Notes: a model not told the origin generated them from the letters alone. DNA of 64,000 nucleotides from Oxalobacteraceae bacterium OTU3CAMAD1 (GCA_024123915.1 CP099650.1:682001-746000); one strand, 5' to 3'. Shown: positions 7,875-16,781, numbered from the stretch's first letter. A program made the numbers and translations.

Positions 7875-8732
7875 ATGCTTACCATTACATCGCTGCACAA
7901 CGAGGGAACTCGCCGCGCCATCACGCTGGAGCCGCGTATCTTCACATTCGCGGGCGGCGAAAGCCAAGTGGTGTTGCCGGACTCCTTCATTGCCGATGCT
8001 GCCTCCGTCGCCGGCGTTCGCATCAACGCGTGGCTGAAGACGGCCGACACAGTCATGCAACTGTTGTTGCTGACGGATGCCGTGCGCCGCGTAGTTCCGA
8101 ATGTGCCGCTGCACTTGAATATGCCTTACGTACCCTATGCACGCCAGGATCGCGTCTGCAATCCGGGCGAAGCGCTGAGCGCCAAGGTGTTTTGCGATTT
8201 GATCAATGGTCAGGCCTATGCCAGCGTAACGATTGCCGATCCACACAGCGATGTGGTGCCGGCCCTGCTGGATCGTGTCAGCGTTGTCGACGCCTCGGTC
8301 ATGCTCGCGGAAGTATTGCAGCAATCGGCCTTTGCACGCGGCGTCACCCTGCTGGCCCCGGATGCCGGCGCCAGAAAGCGTGTGCAGCAGTTGGCCAAGA
8401 AACTCGACATCGACCATATCGCCTTCGCCGATAAAGTGCGCGACACCAAGACCGGACGTATCTCGGGCACATCCGTCTCCAGCGACTTGCCGCATCTGCC
8501 CATTCTGGTCGTCGACGATATTTGCGATGGGGGCCGTACCTTTGTCGAGTTGGGCAGGGCACTGGCCGAAGTCTCCCAACAACCACGCTATCTCTACGTG
8601 ACGCACGGAATTTTCAGTAAAGGTTTTGAAGAGCTCAACCTTTACTACCAACGCATCTTCACCGCCTACAACTGGAACACTTCCACCCCCAACGACAAGT
8701 TGACCACCATCACTCAAGGAGCCTTGGTATGA
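7875..8732 (+). CDS. prs: Ribose-phosphate pyrophosphokinase (PRPP synthetase-like) of the NAD salvage locus
   Basis: A 285-residue Prs-family protein, shorter than the usual 310-320 residues of housekeeping PRPP synthetase. The PRPP-binding loop is ILVVDDICDGGRTF and the flexible/catalytic region includes YVPYARQDRVCNPGEALSAK and IADPHSDVVPALL. It makes PRPP, the cosubstrate of the NAMPT encoded next to it; the two genes overlap by ATGA, so they are translationally coupled. Homologues of this pair in phages can act instead as ADP-ribose pyrophosphate synthetase plus a matching transferase, so the exact substrate deserves a test. AAAGG lies before the ATG. Confidence 0.9.
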   Translation: MLTITSLHNEGTRRAITLEPRIFTFAGGESQVVLPDSFIADAASVAGVRINAWLKTADTVMQLLLLTDAVRRVVPNVPLHLNMPYVPYARQDRVCNPGEALSAKVFCDLINGQAYASVTIADPHSDVVPALLDRVSVVDASVMLAEVLQQSAFARGVTLLAPDAGARKRVQQLAKKLDIDHIAFADKVRDTKTGRISGTSVSSDLPHLPILVVDDICDGGRTFVELGRALAEVSQQPRYLYVTHGIFSKGFEELNLYYQRIFTAYNWNTSTPNDKLTTITQGALV

Positions 8733-10420
8733 ACGCCCCGGAACGCACTGAAAAGAACAATCTGATCCCTTTCAACCTAGCGGACTTTTACAAGACGGGC
8801 CATCCACCGATGTATCCGCGCGAGACCAAAAAACTGGTGGCCAACTTCACGCCGCGCTCCGACAAATACGCGCCCGTATTGCCAGGCCTGTTCGACCACA
8901 AGGTCGTCTGGTTCGGCTTGCAGGGATTTATCCAGGAATACCTGATCGACGTGTTTAACAACGAATTCTTCAACAAGCCCCGGCAGTTGGCCGTGCGAAA
9001 ATACCAGCGCCGCATGGATACCGCCCTCGGTCCGGGCGTGGTGCCGGTCGACAGCCTCGAAGCGCTGCACACGCTGGGATACCTGCCGCTGGAGATCCGC
9101 TCGTTGCCGGAAGGCTCGCGGGTCGATATCAAAGTCCCGCCGGTTTTGTTCATCAGCACGAACGAGCAATTCCCCTGGATCGCCACGTATTTCGAAACAC
9201 TGTTCAGCTGCGAGAACTGGAAGCCGTCGACGGTTGCCACCATCGCCTTCGAGTTTCGCAAATTGCTGACTTACTTCGCCAGGATGACCGGCGCTCCGGA
9301 AGACTTCGTCGCGTGGCAGGGACACGACTTCTCGATGCGCGGCATGAGCGGCGTCCACGATGCGATGCGTTGCGGCGCTGCGCACTTGCTCTCCTTTACC
9401 GGCACCGACACCATTCCAGCGATCGACTATCTGGAGGACTTCTACGGTGCCGATGCAGAAAAAGAACTGGTCGGCGGCTCCATTCCAGCCTCCGAGCACA
9501 GCGTGATGGCCTTGCGCATTCTGTTGACGCAGCAACGTCTGGCGGCCGATCCCGCCAATGCGGATAAAGACGAGAAAGCGATGCGTCGCCTGGCCGAACT
9601 GGAAATCATGCGTGAGTTCGTTAGCAAGGATTACCCGTCGGGCATGGTATCGATCGTCAGCGACACCTTCGATTTCTGGAACGTGATCACGGTCATTTCT
9701 AAAGCGCTCAAGCCGGAAATTCTGGCTCGCAAACAAGATGCGTTGGGCAACGCCAAAGTGGTGTTCCGCCCTGACTCCGGCGATCCTGTCTTGATACTGA
9801 CCGGTTACACCGACGACGAAATAACGCGGCAGGATGACGGCTCTTATGTCGTGCGCGCCAGCGGCGAGCGGATTACCGACGCGGAACGTAAAGGGGCCGT
9901 CGAATGTTTGTGGGATATTTTTGGCGGCACCACGACCAGCAAGGGATTCAAGGTGCTCAATTCGCACGTCGGCTTGATCTACGGCGATTCGATCACCCTT
10001 CAACGGGCGCTGAGCATCTTGCAGCGTCTGGCGGCCAAGGATTTTGCGTCCTGCAACGTGGTATTCGGTATCGGCTCGTTCACCTACAACATGCTCACCC
10101 GCGACAACTTCGGTTGGGCGATGAAGGCCATCTACGCGCAGGTTGGCGACGAGTCCGTGGAGATTTATAAAGATCCGGCGACCGACAACGGCACCAAGAA
10201 GTCGGCACGAGGTCTGCTGCGGGTGGAGCGGGAAGGCGACAAGTTCGTGCTCTACGAACGTCAGACGGAAGAAGAGGCCAATGGCGGCGCGCTGGTGCCG
10301 GTGTTCCGCGATGGCAAGATGCTGGTCAACCAGAGCCTTGCGGAGATCCGGCAGCGTCTTCAACAGTCGTGGGTTTGTCCTGAGGCGGGCAGCATCGTGT
10401 GGAAAAACGCGATCCAGTGA
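8729..10420 (+). CDS. nadV: Nicotinamide phosphoribosyltransferase
   Basis: A 563-residue NAMPT/NadV protein. It joins nicotinamide to PRPP to give NMN, so NAD can be rebuilt without deamidation. Recognisable family segments are the N-terminal ADFYKTGHPPMYP, the dimer and active-site stretch HDFSMRGMSGVHDAM, VSDTFDFWNV, the phosphate-binding FRPDSGDPVLILTGY and the Gly-rich NSHVGLIYGDSITL. Length is somewhat above the mammalian enzyme. It overlaps prs by 4 bp and is the last gene of the nrtR-prs-nadV set. No terminator is evident in the 17 bases before the convergent pseudogene. Confidence 0.95.
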   Translation: MNAPERTEKNNLIPFNLADFYKTGHPPMYPRETKKLVANFTPRSDKYAPVLPGLFDHKVVWFGLQGFIQEYLIDVFNNEFFNKPRQLAVRKYQRRMDTALGPGVVPVDSLEALHTLGYLPLEIRSLPEGSRVDIKVPPVLFISTNEQFPWIATYFETLFSCENWKPSTVATIAFEFRKLLTYFARMTGAPEDFVAWQGHDFSMRGMSGVHDAMRCGAAHLLSFTGTDTIPAIDYLEDFYGADAEKELVGGSIPASEHSVMALRILLTQQRLAADPANADKDEKAMRRLAELEIMREFVSKDYPSGMVSIVSDTFDFWNVITVISKALKPEILARKQDALGNAKVVFRPDSGDPVLILTGYTDDEITRQDDGSYVVRASGERITDAERKGAVECLWDIFGGTTTSKGFKVLNSHVGLIYGDSITLQRALSILQRLAAKDFASCNVVFGIGSFTYNMLTRDNFGWAMKAIYAQVGDESVEIYKDPATDNGTKKSARGLLRVEREGDKFVLYERQTEEEANGGALVPVFRDGKMLVNQSLAEIRQRLQQSWVCPEAGSIVWKNAIQ

Positions 10421-10437
10421 GAGCGAGGCCACGATGA

Positions 10438-10813
10438 TCAAATGAGATCAATCCTGGTCCTTAAAAAGTTCGATAGCTTCGGTAAACCCTGCTGTTCATA
10501 AGTCGAAAGCAAACGGTCCGCCGGCACAGACGGTTTTATGAGTCGTGCCCGCAGACCGCTAATGATGCTTAAAATTTTGGCGGGGTCGCGAAGGTATTGG
10601 GCCACGATGAAATCATCGGGATGGACGATTTCGATGCCGTGAACACTCGTGCTCGTATCAGGAAAGTCCTTGAGATTGAATGTGATGATGGCGTCTGTGC
10701 GCCCAACAATTGCAGCCGCGAGCACGTGGCGGTCATCTGGACCTGGCAGAGTTAGCGAATCGATAGAGCACACAAGCATCCAGCACCGCACAGTACCGAT
10801 GCCGGCGGCTCAT
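10438..10813 (-). pseudogene. Decayed PIN-domain (VapC-like) toxin with internal deletion and frameshift
   Basis: The 5' part (ATG at 10813) encodes RYCAVLDACVLY, the first strand and first catalytic Asp of a PIN domain, then runs into a stop at 10733. The 3' part lies in another frame and encodes LTLPGPDDRHVLAAAIVGRTDAIITFN with a normal C-terminal end. Intact members of this family are about 180 residues; roughly 60 central codons, including the conserved Glu region, are missing at the junction near 10760. Start and spacing (1 bp after the antitoxin stop) are those of a normal operon. The toxin is therefore probably inactive. Confidence 0.8.
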
Positions 10814-10814
10814 A

Positions 10815-11279
10815 TCAGTAGCCCAGCCCAAGCTCCTGCGCTTGATCCACCAATTGCTGGAGGGCTTCCCTAGATCTTTTTTGCCGCGCTTCTTTGTACT
10901 GGACGACGTCCTCAAACCGAATCCGTCGATGAGTGCCCACCTTGTGATACGCGATCTTGCCATCCTGCAGCAGTCGTATGAGGTACGGCCTGGACACATT
11001 CAAAAAGAGCGCCGCTTGCTGAGTTGTGATGTCAAGGTCCTTCGGCATGATGGTGACGGATTTCCCCTCCGCCAAGGCGTCAAGCATATCCGCCAGAAGG
11101 TGAAGTACGGTGGACGGCAGCCGAAGCATCGGCGAATGCGCTGGCGTACCGATACCGTCTTCAACAATGGCGATGTTTATGACGCTGGAACGATCTAGCG
11201 CAATCGCGATGTGCCGCTGAGCCGCTCTGGCCAGCTCAACGTCTTCCTGAGTATCCAAGCGATCAGTGATGGCGGCCAT
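10815..11279 (-). CDS. Excisionase-type helix-turn-helix antitoxin
   Basis: A 154-residue protein. The C-terminal half is a MerR/excisionase-like winged helix (LDITTQQAALFLNVSRPYLIRLLQ, then KVGTHRRIRFEDVVQYK). The N-terminal half is a helical region with a PSTVLHLLADMLDALAEGKSVTIM segment as seen in antitoxins paired with PIN-domain proteins. The gene precedes the PIN gene by one base. In working pairs the protein neutralises the RNase and represses the operon; here the toxin gene is broken, so the antitoxin is an orphan. Confidence 0.85.
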   Translation of the reverse strand: MAAITDRLDTQEDVELARAAQRHIAIALDRSSVINIAIVEDGIGTPAHSPMLRLPSTVLHLLADMLDALAEGKSVTIMPKDLDITTQQAALFLNVSRPYLIRLLQDGKIAYHKVGTHRRIRFEDVVQYKEARQKRSREALQQLVDQAQELGLGY

Positions 11280-11365
11280 TATTTTCTCCCGAGGGCGGAA
11301 CGTTAGAACGTCACGGAGATTTTAATCCTAAACGAAATAAACGCAACCAACTTCATCAGCCTCGA

Positions 11366-12712
11366 TTAGACAGGAGGCATCCGTTCGAGGGAGTGCGCTG
11401 CGGCGAGAACGCCATCGAGAATGCGGTCGGCGACCTTTTCCGAGAACCCGGCGGGCAACTCCGCGCGGACCTTGTCTACAATCGCAGGTGTTCGGGCAAT
11501 GAAGTCCTGGATGAGAGGCTCGGCGTTGTCGCCATACCCGACCTTCTTCGCCGTGCTGTTGAAGTGGCGTCGCATGATGTTGTGCGCCAGGTAGTGCTTG
11601 TTCTTCCCGAGTAGCGCCATCGCCAGTTTGACGTCCTGCTCCGCCCACTGGTTCGGCCCGTTGCCTATGGCAGGGTAGGCCGACATCACGTCATAGATGG
11701 GCGTCATCTTGAAGCGCTGCTCGCCGGCGAGCAGCTGGATGCTGAAGTTCTTGGCGTGACCGTCCGGTGCCCGCAGCATCCAGAAAAGCAGCTGTGTGGC
11801 CATGAGTGTGCGCATGTCCGCCACCGCCTGTTGCGACTGTTGCAGCAGGGTGAATATCTGCTGCAGGCCAGGGCCGCCTTCGTTTTCGTATTTCATCAAC
11901 GGCGAGGTGCCCGTCGCTTGGCAAAAGTCTTCCTGAACAAGCCGGAACAGCTGCTTCCCATCGCGCGACAGTGCCCGGTCGAAACGCTCGACGACCAGCA
12001 CCCGTTGTGAGCCGAATGTCGCAATCTCCGCGTTCGCCGTTGGCAGCCCGTATTCTTTGAACAGCCGAAGACAAAGCCACTCGTTGTCGACCGACGTCGA
12101 GAAGTCGGCCTTTCGCCCGCCAACTAGCCCGATGGGGAGCTTGAAGATGTGGGTCGTCGGTGTCGCGCCGCGAGGCTTCAGCCATTTTCCATCCCACCAC
12201 AGGAACGCGTCCTTTTCCTGGGCGCCAGCCAGCGAAATCCTGAAGTCGTCATCGGCGTCCTGCATGGCGCCGTAATGGCCTGGATTAACCACGTCCAGCA
12301 GGTGCCGCTCGATGGCCTCTTCATCCACCACGATGCCGTCAACCTGGCCCAGTCCTTCCGGTTCGACGCCCTCGGGCAGGAGCTGCAAAGCCCCAACGCA
12401 GTCCCGGCCAACTGCCGCGAGAAGGTCGAATGCGTCGGTGGAGCCAGTCTTGAACCGGACTGCGACACGTTTGCGAATAGTATCGCTGTCCGGCAGCAGC
12501 CCATCGAAGTAATGGGAGACGCGGTGCCCCTTCAGCGGCTCGTTATGAAGATTGAACGGCAGCGCCAATGAGATTGGCCGCCCACGTGTGGACTTGCACC
12601 AAGCAGCATCGTATTGCAACTCGGACTCACCCGAGGCTTTGACCGTCCAACGTCCGACGTAGTCCCCGTTTGCCCAGAGGTGCAGTGTTTGACGATGCGC
12701 GCGGCGGCCCAT
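11366..12712 (-). CDS. hipA: HipA-family serine/threonine kinase toxin
   Basis: A 448-residue HipA protein, about the length of the E. coli toxin. It has the N-terminal HipA_N region (HYFDGLLPDSDTIRKRV), the Gly-rich loop with autophosphorylation serine in FRISLAGAQEKDAF, the catalytic segment RLVQEDFCQATG, the kinase base MLRAPDGHAKNFSI and the metal-binding PIYDVMSAYP. HipA kinases phosphorylate glutamyl-tRNA synthetase or related targets and cause growth arrest. All key residues are present, so it should be active. I start it at the ATG 2 bases after the hipB stop; an overlapping GTG at 12721 is possible. Confidence 0.92.
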   Translation of the reverse strand: MGRRAHRQTLHLWANGDYVGRWTVKASGESELQYDAAWCKSTRGRPISLALPFNLHNEPLKGHRVSHYFDGLLPDSDTIRKRVAVRFKTGSTDAFDLLAAVGRDCVGALQLLPEGVEPEGLGQVDGIVVDEEAIERHLLDVVNPGHYGAMQDADDDFRISLAGAQEKDAFLWWDGKWLKPRGATPTTHIFKLPIGLVGGRKADFSTSVDNEWLCLRLFKEYGLPTANAEIATFGSQRVLVVERFDRALSRDGKQLFRLVQEDFCQATGTSPLMKYENEGGPGLQQIFTLLQQSQQAVADMRTLMATQLLFWMLRAPDGHAKNFSIQLLAGEQRFKMTPIYDVMSAYPAIGNGPNQWAEQDVKLAMALLGKNKHYLAHNIMRRHFNSTAKKVGYGDNAEPLIQDFIARTPAIVDKVRAELPAGFSEKVADRILDGVLAAAHSLERMPPV

Positions 12713-12714
12713 GA

Positions 12715-12978
12715 TTACCACTCAGCGGAGCTGCTCGGCCCGTCGTCGATTCGTTCTCCGAGCCGCAGTTCCAGTCCGATTGCCGCGCACCAGCTCAGCA
12801 ACTGCTTGACGCTGATCTCATCCGGATGCTGTTCCAGGTGGGAAATGCGGTTCTGGCTCAAGCCAAGACGCTGCGCCACAGCGGTCTGCGTGAGCTTGTG
12901 CCGCTTGCGCGCAGACAAGAGCAGCTGACCTAGCTGCGGCGTGGTGATGATGGGCTGGAATGCGGGCACGATTGGCAT
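12715..12978 (-). CDS. hipB: HipB-family antitoxin and autorepressor
   Basis: An 87-residue Cro/CI-type DNA-binding protein. The helix-turn-helix is LTQTAVAQRLGLSQNRISHL and a C-terminal tail of acidic and polar residues (IDDGPSSSAEW) follows. I prefer the ATG at 12978 over the one at 13008 because an operator-like palindrome (12985-13001) lies between them and would otherwise be coding. HipB binds HipA and represses its own operon. It is followed at once by hipA, and preceded by a four-site operator array. Confidence 0.9.
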   Translation of the reverse strand: MPIVPAFQPIITTPQLGQLLLSARKRHKLTQTAVAQRLGLSQNRISHLEQHPDEISVKQLLSWCAAIGLELRLGERIDDGPSSSAEW

Positions 12979-12984
12979 GGATAG

Positions 12985-13079
12985 TATCCGTAATTCAGAT
13001 AAAACCATTTTAGCTGGGTTACGGCTAAAGTCAATATATCTGAATATCAGATAAAGTTATATTAGCCGAATAGCGGATA
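12985..13079 (-). promoter_or_regulatory. Four tandem HipB operators at 26-bp intervals
   Basis: Four 17-bp palindromes begin at 12985, 13011, 13037 and 13063, exactly 26 bp apart: TATCCGTAATTCAGATA, TAGCTGGGTTACGGCTA, TATCTGAATATCAGATA and TAGCCGAATAGCGGATA. All fit TA(T/G)C(C/T)G-N5-C(A/G)G(A/C)TA. E. coli hipBA also has four operators, with TATCC and GGATA half-sites. The third copy has perfect arms. The array covers the whole region where the hipBA promoter must lie. Confidence 0.8.
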
Positions 13080-13106
13080 ATTTTGAGCTACCCGCTCTTA
13101 CGCAGA

Positions 13107-13138
13107 AAACAAAAAGCCCAGCCGGTAAGGGCTGGGCT
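13107..13138 (-). terminator. Intrinsic terminator of the tRNA-Thr gene
   Basis: A perfect 9-bp stem (AGCCCAGCC / GGCTGGGCT, loop 13124-13129) is followed on the minus strand by a T-rich run. It separates the tRNA transcript from the hipBA control region. Confidence 0.85.
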
Positions 13139-13154
13139 AAGTGCTTGATTTTGC

Positions 13155-13230
<76 letters not shown>

Positions 13231-13256
13231 GAAACTTGTACGGGGCAAATTATACG

Positions 13257-13739
13257 CTATTTAATCCGCGTCAGGGTGGGGCGCCCGCCCTTTTTGGGTG
13301 GGTCGTTGTCGTCCTGCGGGGCGCTTGCGGCCTCGTTTTTGCCCTCGGGCGCCGGCGTCGGCACGGCTGCCAGCGACGGCCCCGGCACGCTCGTTTCCTC
13401 GGCCTGCGGCGGCGCGTCGGCTCCGCCGGTGTGGGGCTCGAACGCCATGCCCTGGCCGTTTTCGTTGGCGTAGATCGCCATGACGTTGTTGACCGGGACG
13501 TAGATTTCGCGCGAGACGCCGCCGAAGCGGGCGTGGAAGCGGATGCTGTCGTTGTCCATCTTCAGCCCCGAGGTGGCGCCGAAACTGATGTTGAGGACGA
13601 TTTCGCCTTTTTTGACGTATTCCATCGGCACGGTGGTCGAGGCGTCGACCTTGACGGCCAGGTAGGGCGTGTAGCCGCTGTCGGTGCACCACTCATAAAT
13701 GGCGCGCAGCATGTAGGGCTTGGTAGAGATTTCGGACAT
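13257..13739 (-). CDS. sspB: ClpXP protease specificity-enhancing factor SspB
   Basis: A 160-residue SspB. The folded adaptor domain (about 1-110) starts MSEISTKPYMLRAIYEWCTD and includes YVPVNNVMAIYANENGQG. A disordered Ala/Pro/Glu linker follows and the C-terminal ClpX-binding tail is GGRPTLTRIK. The protein delivers ssrA-tagged peptides to ClpXP. The chosen start leaves out ten upstream codons of an extended frame. It follows sspA on the same strand with 100 bp between, as in many betaproteobacteria. Confidence 0.93.
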   Translation of the reverse strand: MSEISTKPYMLRAIYEWCTDSGYTPYLAVKVDASTTVPMEYVKKGEIVLNISFGATSGLKMDNDSIRFHARFGGVSREIYVPVNNVMAIYANENGQGMAFEPHTGGADAPPQAEETSVPGPSLAAVPTPAPEGKNEAASAPQDDNDPPKKGGRPTLTRIK

Positions 13740-13839
13740 GGTATTCCAGACTACGGTAAAACACGGCACGCCCCCGGTTCAACACGGTGGGCGCGCCGAT
13801 AATTTCAACTAAACATCGGCGTTTCCGCGATCGAACCGA

Positions 13840-14451
13840 TCAGCGGCGCATGACCTTTTCCGACGGCGTCAGCGCTTCGATGTAGGCCGGACGCGAGAAG
13901 ATGCGCTCGGCGTACTTCATCAGCGGGGCGGCGGTCTTCGACAGTTCGATGCCGTAGTGGTCCAGGCGCCACAGCAGCGGCGCGACGGCCACGTCGAGCA
14001 TCGAGAACTCGTCGCCGAGCATGTACTTGTTCTTCAAGAACAGCGGCGCCAGGGTCGTCAGACGGTCGCGGATTTCCGCGCGCGCCTTGTCGTGGCTCTT
14101 GTCGTTACCCTTGGCGCGTTCGCTTTCGAGCACGTGCACGTGGACGAACAGTTCCTTTTCGAAATTGAACAGCATCAGGCGGGCGCGGGCGCGCATCAGC
14201 GGGTCGGCCGGCATCAGTTGCGGATGCGGGAAGCGCTCGTCGATGTATTCGTTGATGATATTCGATTCGTACAGAATCAATTCACGCTCGACCAGAATCG
14301 GCACCTGACCATACGGATTCATGGTCGAGATATCTTCCGGCTTGTTGAACAAGTCGACGTCGCGCACTTCAAAGTCCATGCCTTTTTCGAACAGGACCAG
14401 ACGGCAGCGCTGTGAAAATGGGCAGGTTGTACCCGAGTAGAGAACCATCAT
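13840..14451 (-). CDS. sspA: Stringent starvation protein A (glutathione S-transferase fold)
   Basis: A 203-residue SspA. The N-terminal thioredoxin-like domain (MVLYSGTTCPFSQRCRLVLF, then GQVPILVERELILYES) and the C-terminal helical domain (MLDVAVAPLLWRLDHYGIEL) match the family. SspA binds RNA polymerase sigma70 holoenzyme and affects stress transcription. AAGGAA precedes the ATG. The order petABC-sspA-sspB is conserved in this lineage, but a terminator after petC makes sspAB a separate unit. Confidence 0.93.
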   Translation of the reverse strand: MMVLYSGTTCPFSQRCRLVLFEKGMDFEVRDVDLFNKPEDISTMNPYGQVPILVERELILYESNIINEYIDERFPHPQLMPADPLMRARARLMLFNFEKELFVHVHVLESERAKGNDKSHDKARAEIRDRLTTLAPLFLKNKYMLGDEFSMLDVAVAPLLWRLDHYGIELSKTAAPLMKYAERIFSRPAYIEALTPSEKVMRR

Positions 14452-14534
14452 TTTTTGTAGTTCCTTAAAAACTAAGGGGGTGAGCCCGCGAACGGATCAC
14501 CCCGGATCGATCGCCCGCCAGCGGCGGGCATCGC

Positions 14535-14561
14535 AAAACAAGCGCCGGGCCAGCCGGCGCT
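14535..14561 (-). terminator. Intrinsic terminator of the petABC operon
   Basis: An 8-bp stem (AGCGCCGG / CCGGCGCT) lies 5 bases after the petC stop and is followed on the minus strand by TTGTTTTG. Confidence 0.75.
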
Positions 14562-14566
14562 CTCGA

Positions 14567-15331
14567 TTATTTAACTTCTTTCCAGAACGACGCGTTCAGG
14601 CGCCATGCCAGCAAGACGAACAGGGACATGAACAATACCACCACCACGCCCAATTTTTTGCGGGTCTGCGCCGCAGGCTCCGCCATCCACTCCATGTAAC
14701 CGACCAGGTCGGCCACCGCAGTGTCGAATTCCAACTTGTTCATGCTGCCGGCCTTGACCTGCTCGAAGCCGGCGAACTGATGGATCGTTTTGGCCGGATC
14801 GTGCGGATCGGGCACCGTTTCCATCTTGATCTTTTGCACGCCTTGCAACTCCCACAGCACGTGCGGCATGGCCACGTTTTCCAGCACGCGGTTGTTCCAG
14901 CCGGTCGGGCGGGTGTCGTCCTGGTAGAAATTGCGCAGGTAAGTATACAGGTAGTCGCCGCCGGTGCCGGCGCCCGACGATTTGGCACGCGAAATGACCG
15001 ACAGATCCGGCGGCACCACGCCGAACCAGACCTTGGCATCCTTCGGATGCATGGTGGTGGTCATCATTTCGCCGACCTTCTCGCCGGTGAACAGCAGGTT
15101 CGACTTGATCTGCTCCTCGCTCAGGCCCAGGTCCTTGAGGCGGTTGTAGCGCATCGACGAGGCGTTGTGGCAGTTCAGGCAATAGTTGACGAACAGCTTG
15201 GCGCCGTGTTGCAAGGCGGCCATGTTGTTCGACCGGTCCGGGGCCTTGTCGAGCGCGACGCCGCCTTCGTTGGCGAACGCCAGGGCCGGCAGCAGGGCCA
15301 GCGCGGCGAGCAGTTTCTTTGCAAAATTCAT
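14567..15331 (-). CDS. petC: Ubiquinol-cytochrome c reductase, cytochrome c1 subunit
   Basis: A 254-residue cytochrome c1. A signal peptide (MNFAKKLLAALALLPALAFA) precedes the haem-binding CLNCH at about residue 50. A single C-terminal membrane helix (LGVVVVLFMSLFVLLAW) anchors it. It passes electrons from the Rieske protein to soluble or bound cytochrome c. The start is set by AAAGGACATGAC before the ATG. It is the last gene of petA-petB-petC. Confidence 0.95.
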   Translation of the reverse strand: MNFAKKLLAALALLPALAFANEGGVALDKAPDRSNNMAALQHGAKLFVNYCLNCHNASSMRYNRLKDLGLSEEQIKSNLLFTGEKVGEMMTTTMHPKDAKVWFGVVPPDLSVISRAKSSGAGTGGDYLYTYLRNFYQDDTRPTGWNNRVLENVAMPHVLWELQGVQKIKMETVPDPHDPAKTIHQFAGFEQVKAGSMNKLEFDTAVADLVGYMEWMAEPAAQTRKKLGVVVVLFMSLFVLLAWRLNASFWKEVK

Positions 15332-15365
15332 GTCATGTCCTTTATATACTTTAGCCAAGGTACGG

Positions 15366-16778
15366 TCAGTGCGCGTGGAAGACGACGCGGTCGGGCACTT
15401 TTTTGAACGTGCCCATCGCGCTCCACCATGGCATGAACAGGAAGAAGCTAAAGTACAGCAGGGTGCACACTTGCGACACCAGGGTGCGGCCATCGGTCGG
15501 CGCCAGGGTACCGAGGTAGCCCAGGGTCAGGAACGACAGGAAGAACACGGCGTACACATACTTGTGCCAGGTCGGACGGTAGCGGATCGACTTGACCGGC
15601 GACTTGTCCAGCCAAGGCATGAAGGCCAGGATCACGACCGAGCCGCCGAAGAACACCACGCCCCAGAACTTGGCGTCGAGGATCTGCGGCAGCATGCCGA
15701 TGATGGCCACCAGCGCGATGACGGCGATGGCGATTTTCACCAGGCGCGGCAGGTTGGACTTGAGCCAGACGAACACCACGTAGGCGGCCACGAAGAACAT
15801 CAGCACCCACATGAAGTCGGCGGTGGTGGCGCGCAGCACCGAGTAGAACGCGGTGAAGTACCAGGTCGGGGCGATGTGCAGCGGGGTTTTCAGCGAGTCG
15901 CCAGGCAGGAAGTTGTTGTACTCGAGGAAGTAGCCGCCCATTTCCGGCGCGAAGAACACGACGGTGGTGAAGATCAGCAGGAAGATCGACACGCCGAACA
16001 GGTCGTGCACCGTGTAGTACGGGTGCGACGGGATCGAGTCGAGCGGGTGGCCGTCCGGGCCCAGGTTCTCTTTGACTTCGATGCCGTCCGGATTGCTCGA
16101 GCCGACTTCGTGCAGCGCGATCAAGTGCGCCGCGACCAGGCCCAGCAGCACCAGCGGGATGGCGATCACGTGGAAGGCGAAGAAGCGGTTCAGGGTGGCG
16201 TCGGAGACGACGTAGTCGCCGCGGATCCACAGCGACAGGTCCGGTCCGATCAGCGGGATGGCGCCGAACAGGTTGACGATCACCTGGGCGCCCCAGTACG
16301 ACATCTGGCCCCATGGCAGCAGGTAGCCGAAGAAGGCCTCGGCCATCAGGCACAGGAAGATGGCGAAGCCGAACAGCCAGATCAGTTCACGTGGCTTGCG
16401 GTACGAGCCGTACAGCAGGCCGCGCGTCATGTGCAGGTAGATGATGATGAAGAAGGCGGAGGCGCCCGTCGAGTGCATATAGCGCACCAGCCAGCCCCAC
16501 GGCACTTCGCGCATGATGTATTCGACCGAGCCGAAGGCCAGGTTGGCGTCCGGCTTGTAGTGCATGGTCAGGAAGATGCCAGTGACGATCTGCAGCACCA
16601 GCACCAGCATGGCCAGCGAGCCGAAGATGTACCAGAAGTTGAAGTTTTTCGGGGCGTAGTATTTGCCCCATTGGTCGTTCCACAGCTTGGTCAGGGGGAA
16701 GCGGTCGTCGACCCAGCCTAGTGCTTTTTGTGCCACCGGCGCGTTCGCCGGCAGTTTTGTCTCTTTGAAAGCCGCCAT
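15366..16778 (-). CDS. petB: Ubiquinol-cytochrome c reductase, cytochrome b subunit
   Basis: A 470-residue cytochrome b with about nine hydrophobic segments. The Qo-site motif PEW-type region appears as [14 protein letters not shown], haem-ligand helices include [20 protein letters not shown] and [20 protein letters not shown], and the bacterial-type long C-terminal part is present. It is the core of the bc1 complex, moving electrons from ubiquinol to c1 and back to quinone. Three bases separate it from petA. Confidence 0.96.
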   Translation of the reverse strand: MAAFKETKLPANAPVAQKALGWVDDRFPLTKLWNDQWGKYYAPKNFNFWYIFGSLAMLVLVLQIVTGIFLTMHYKPDANLAFGSVEYIMREVPWGWLVRYMHSTGASAFFIIIYLHMTRGLLYGSYRKPRELIWLFGFAIFLCLMAEAFFGYLLPWGQMSYWGAQVIVNLFGAIPLIGPDLSLWIRGDYVVSDATLNRFFAFHVIAIPLVLLGLVAAHLIALHEVGSSNPDGIEVKENLGPDGHPLDSIPSHPYYTVHDLFGVSIFLLIFTTVVFFAPEMGGYFLEYNNFLPGDSLKTPLHIAPTWYFTAFYSVLRATTADFMWVLMFFVAAYVVFVWLKSNLPRLVKIAIAVIALVAIIGMLPQILDAKFWGVVFFGGSVVILAFMPWLDKSPVKSIRYRPTWHKYVYAVFFLSFLTLGYLGTLAPTDGRTLVSQVCTLLYFSFFLFMPWWSAMGTFKKVPDRVVFHAH

Positions 16779-16781
16779 GAT

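Noticed and set aside
15186..16721. A 511-codon frame antisense to petB and petC
   Set aside because: Covers conserved cytochrome genes; product is Asp/Val/His/Gln-rich noise.
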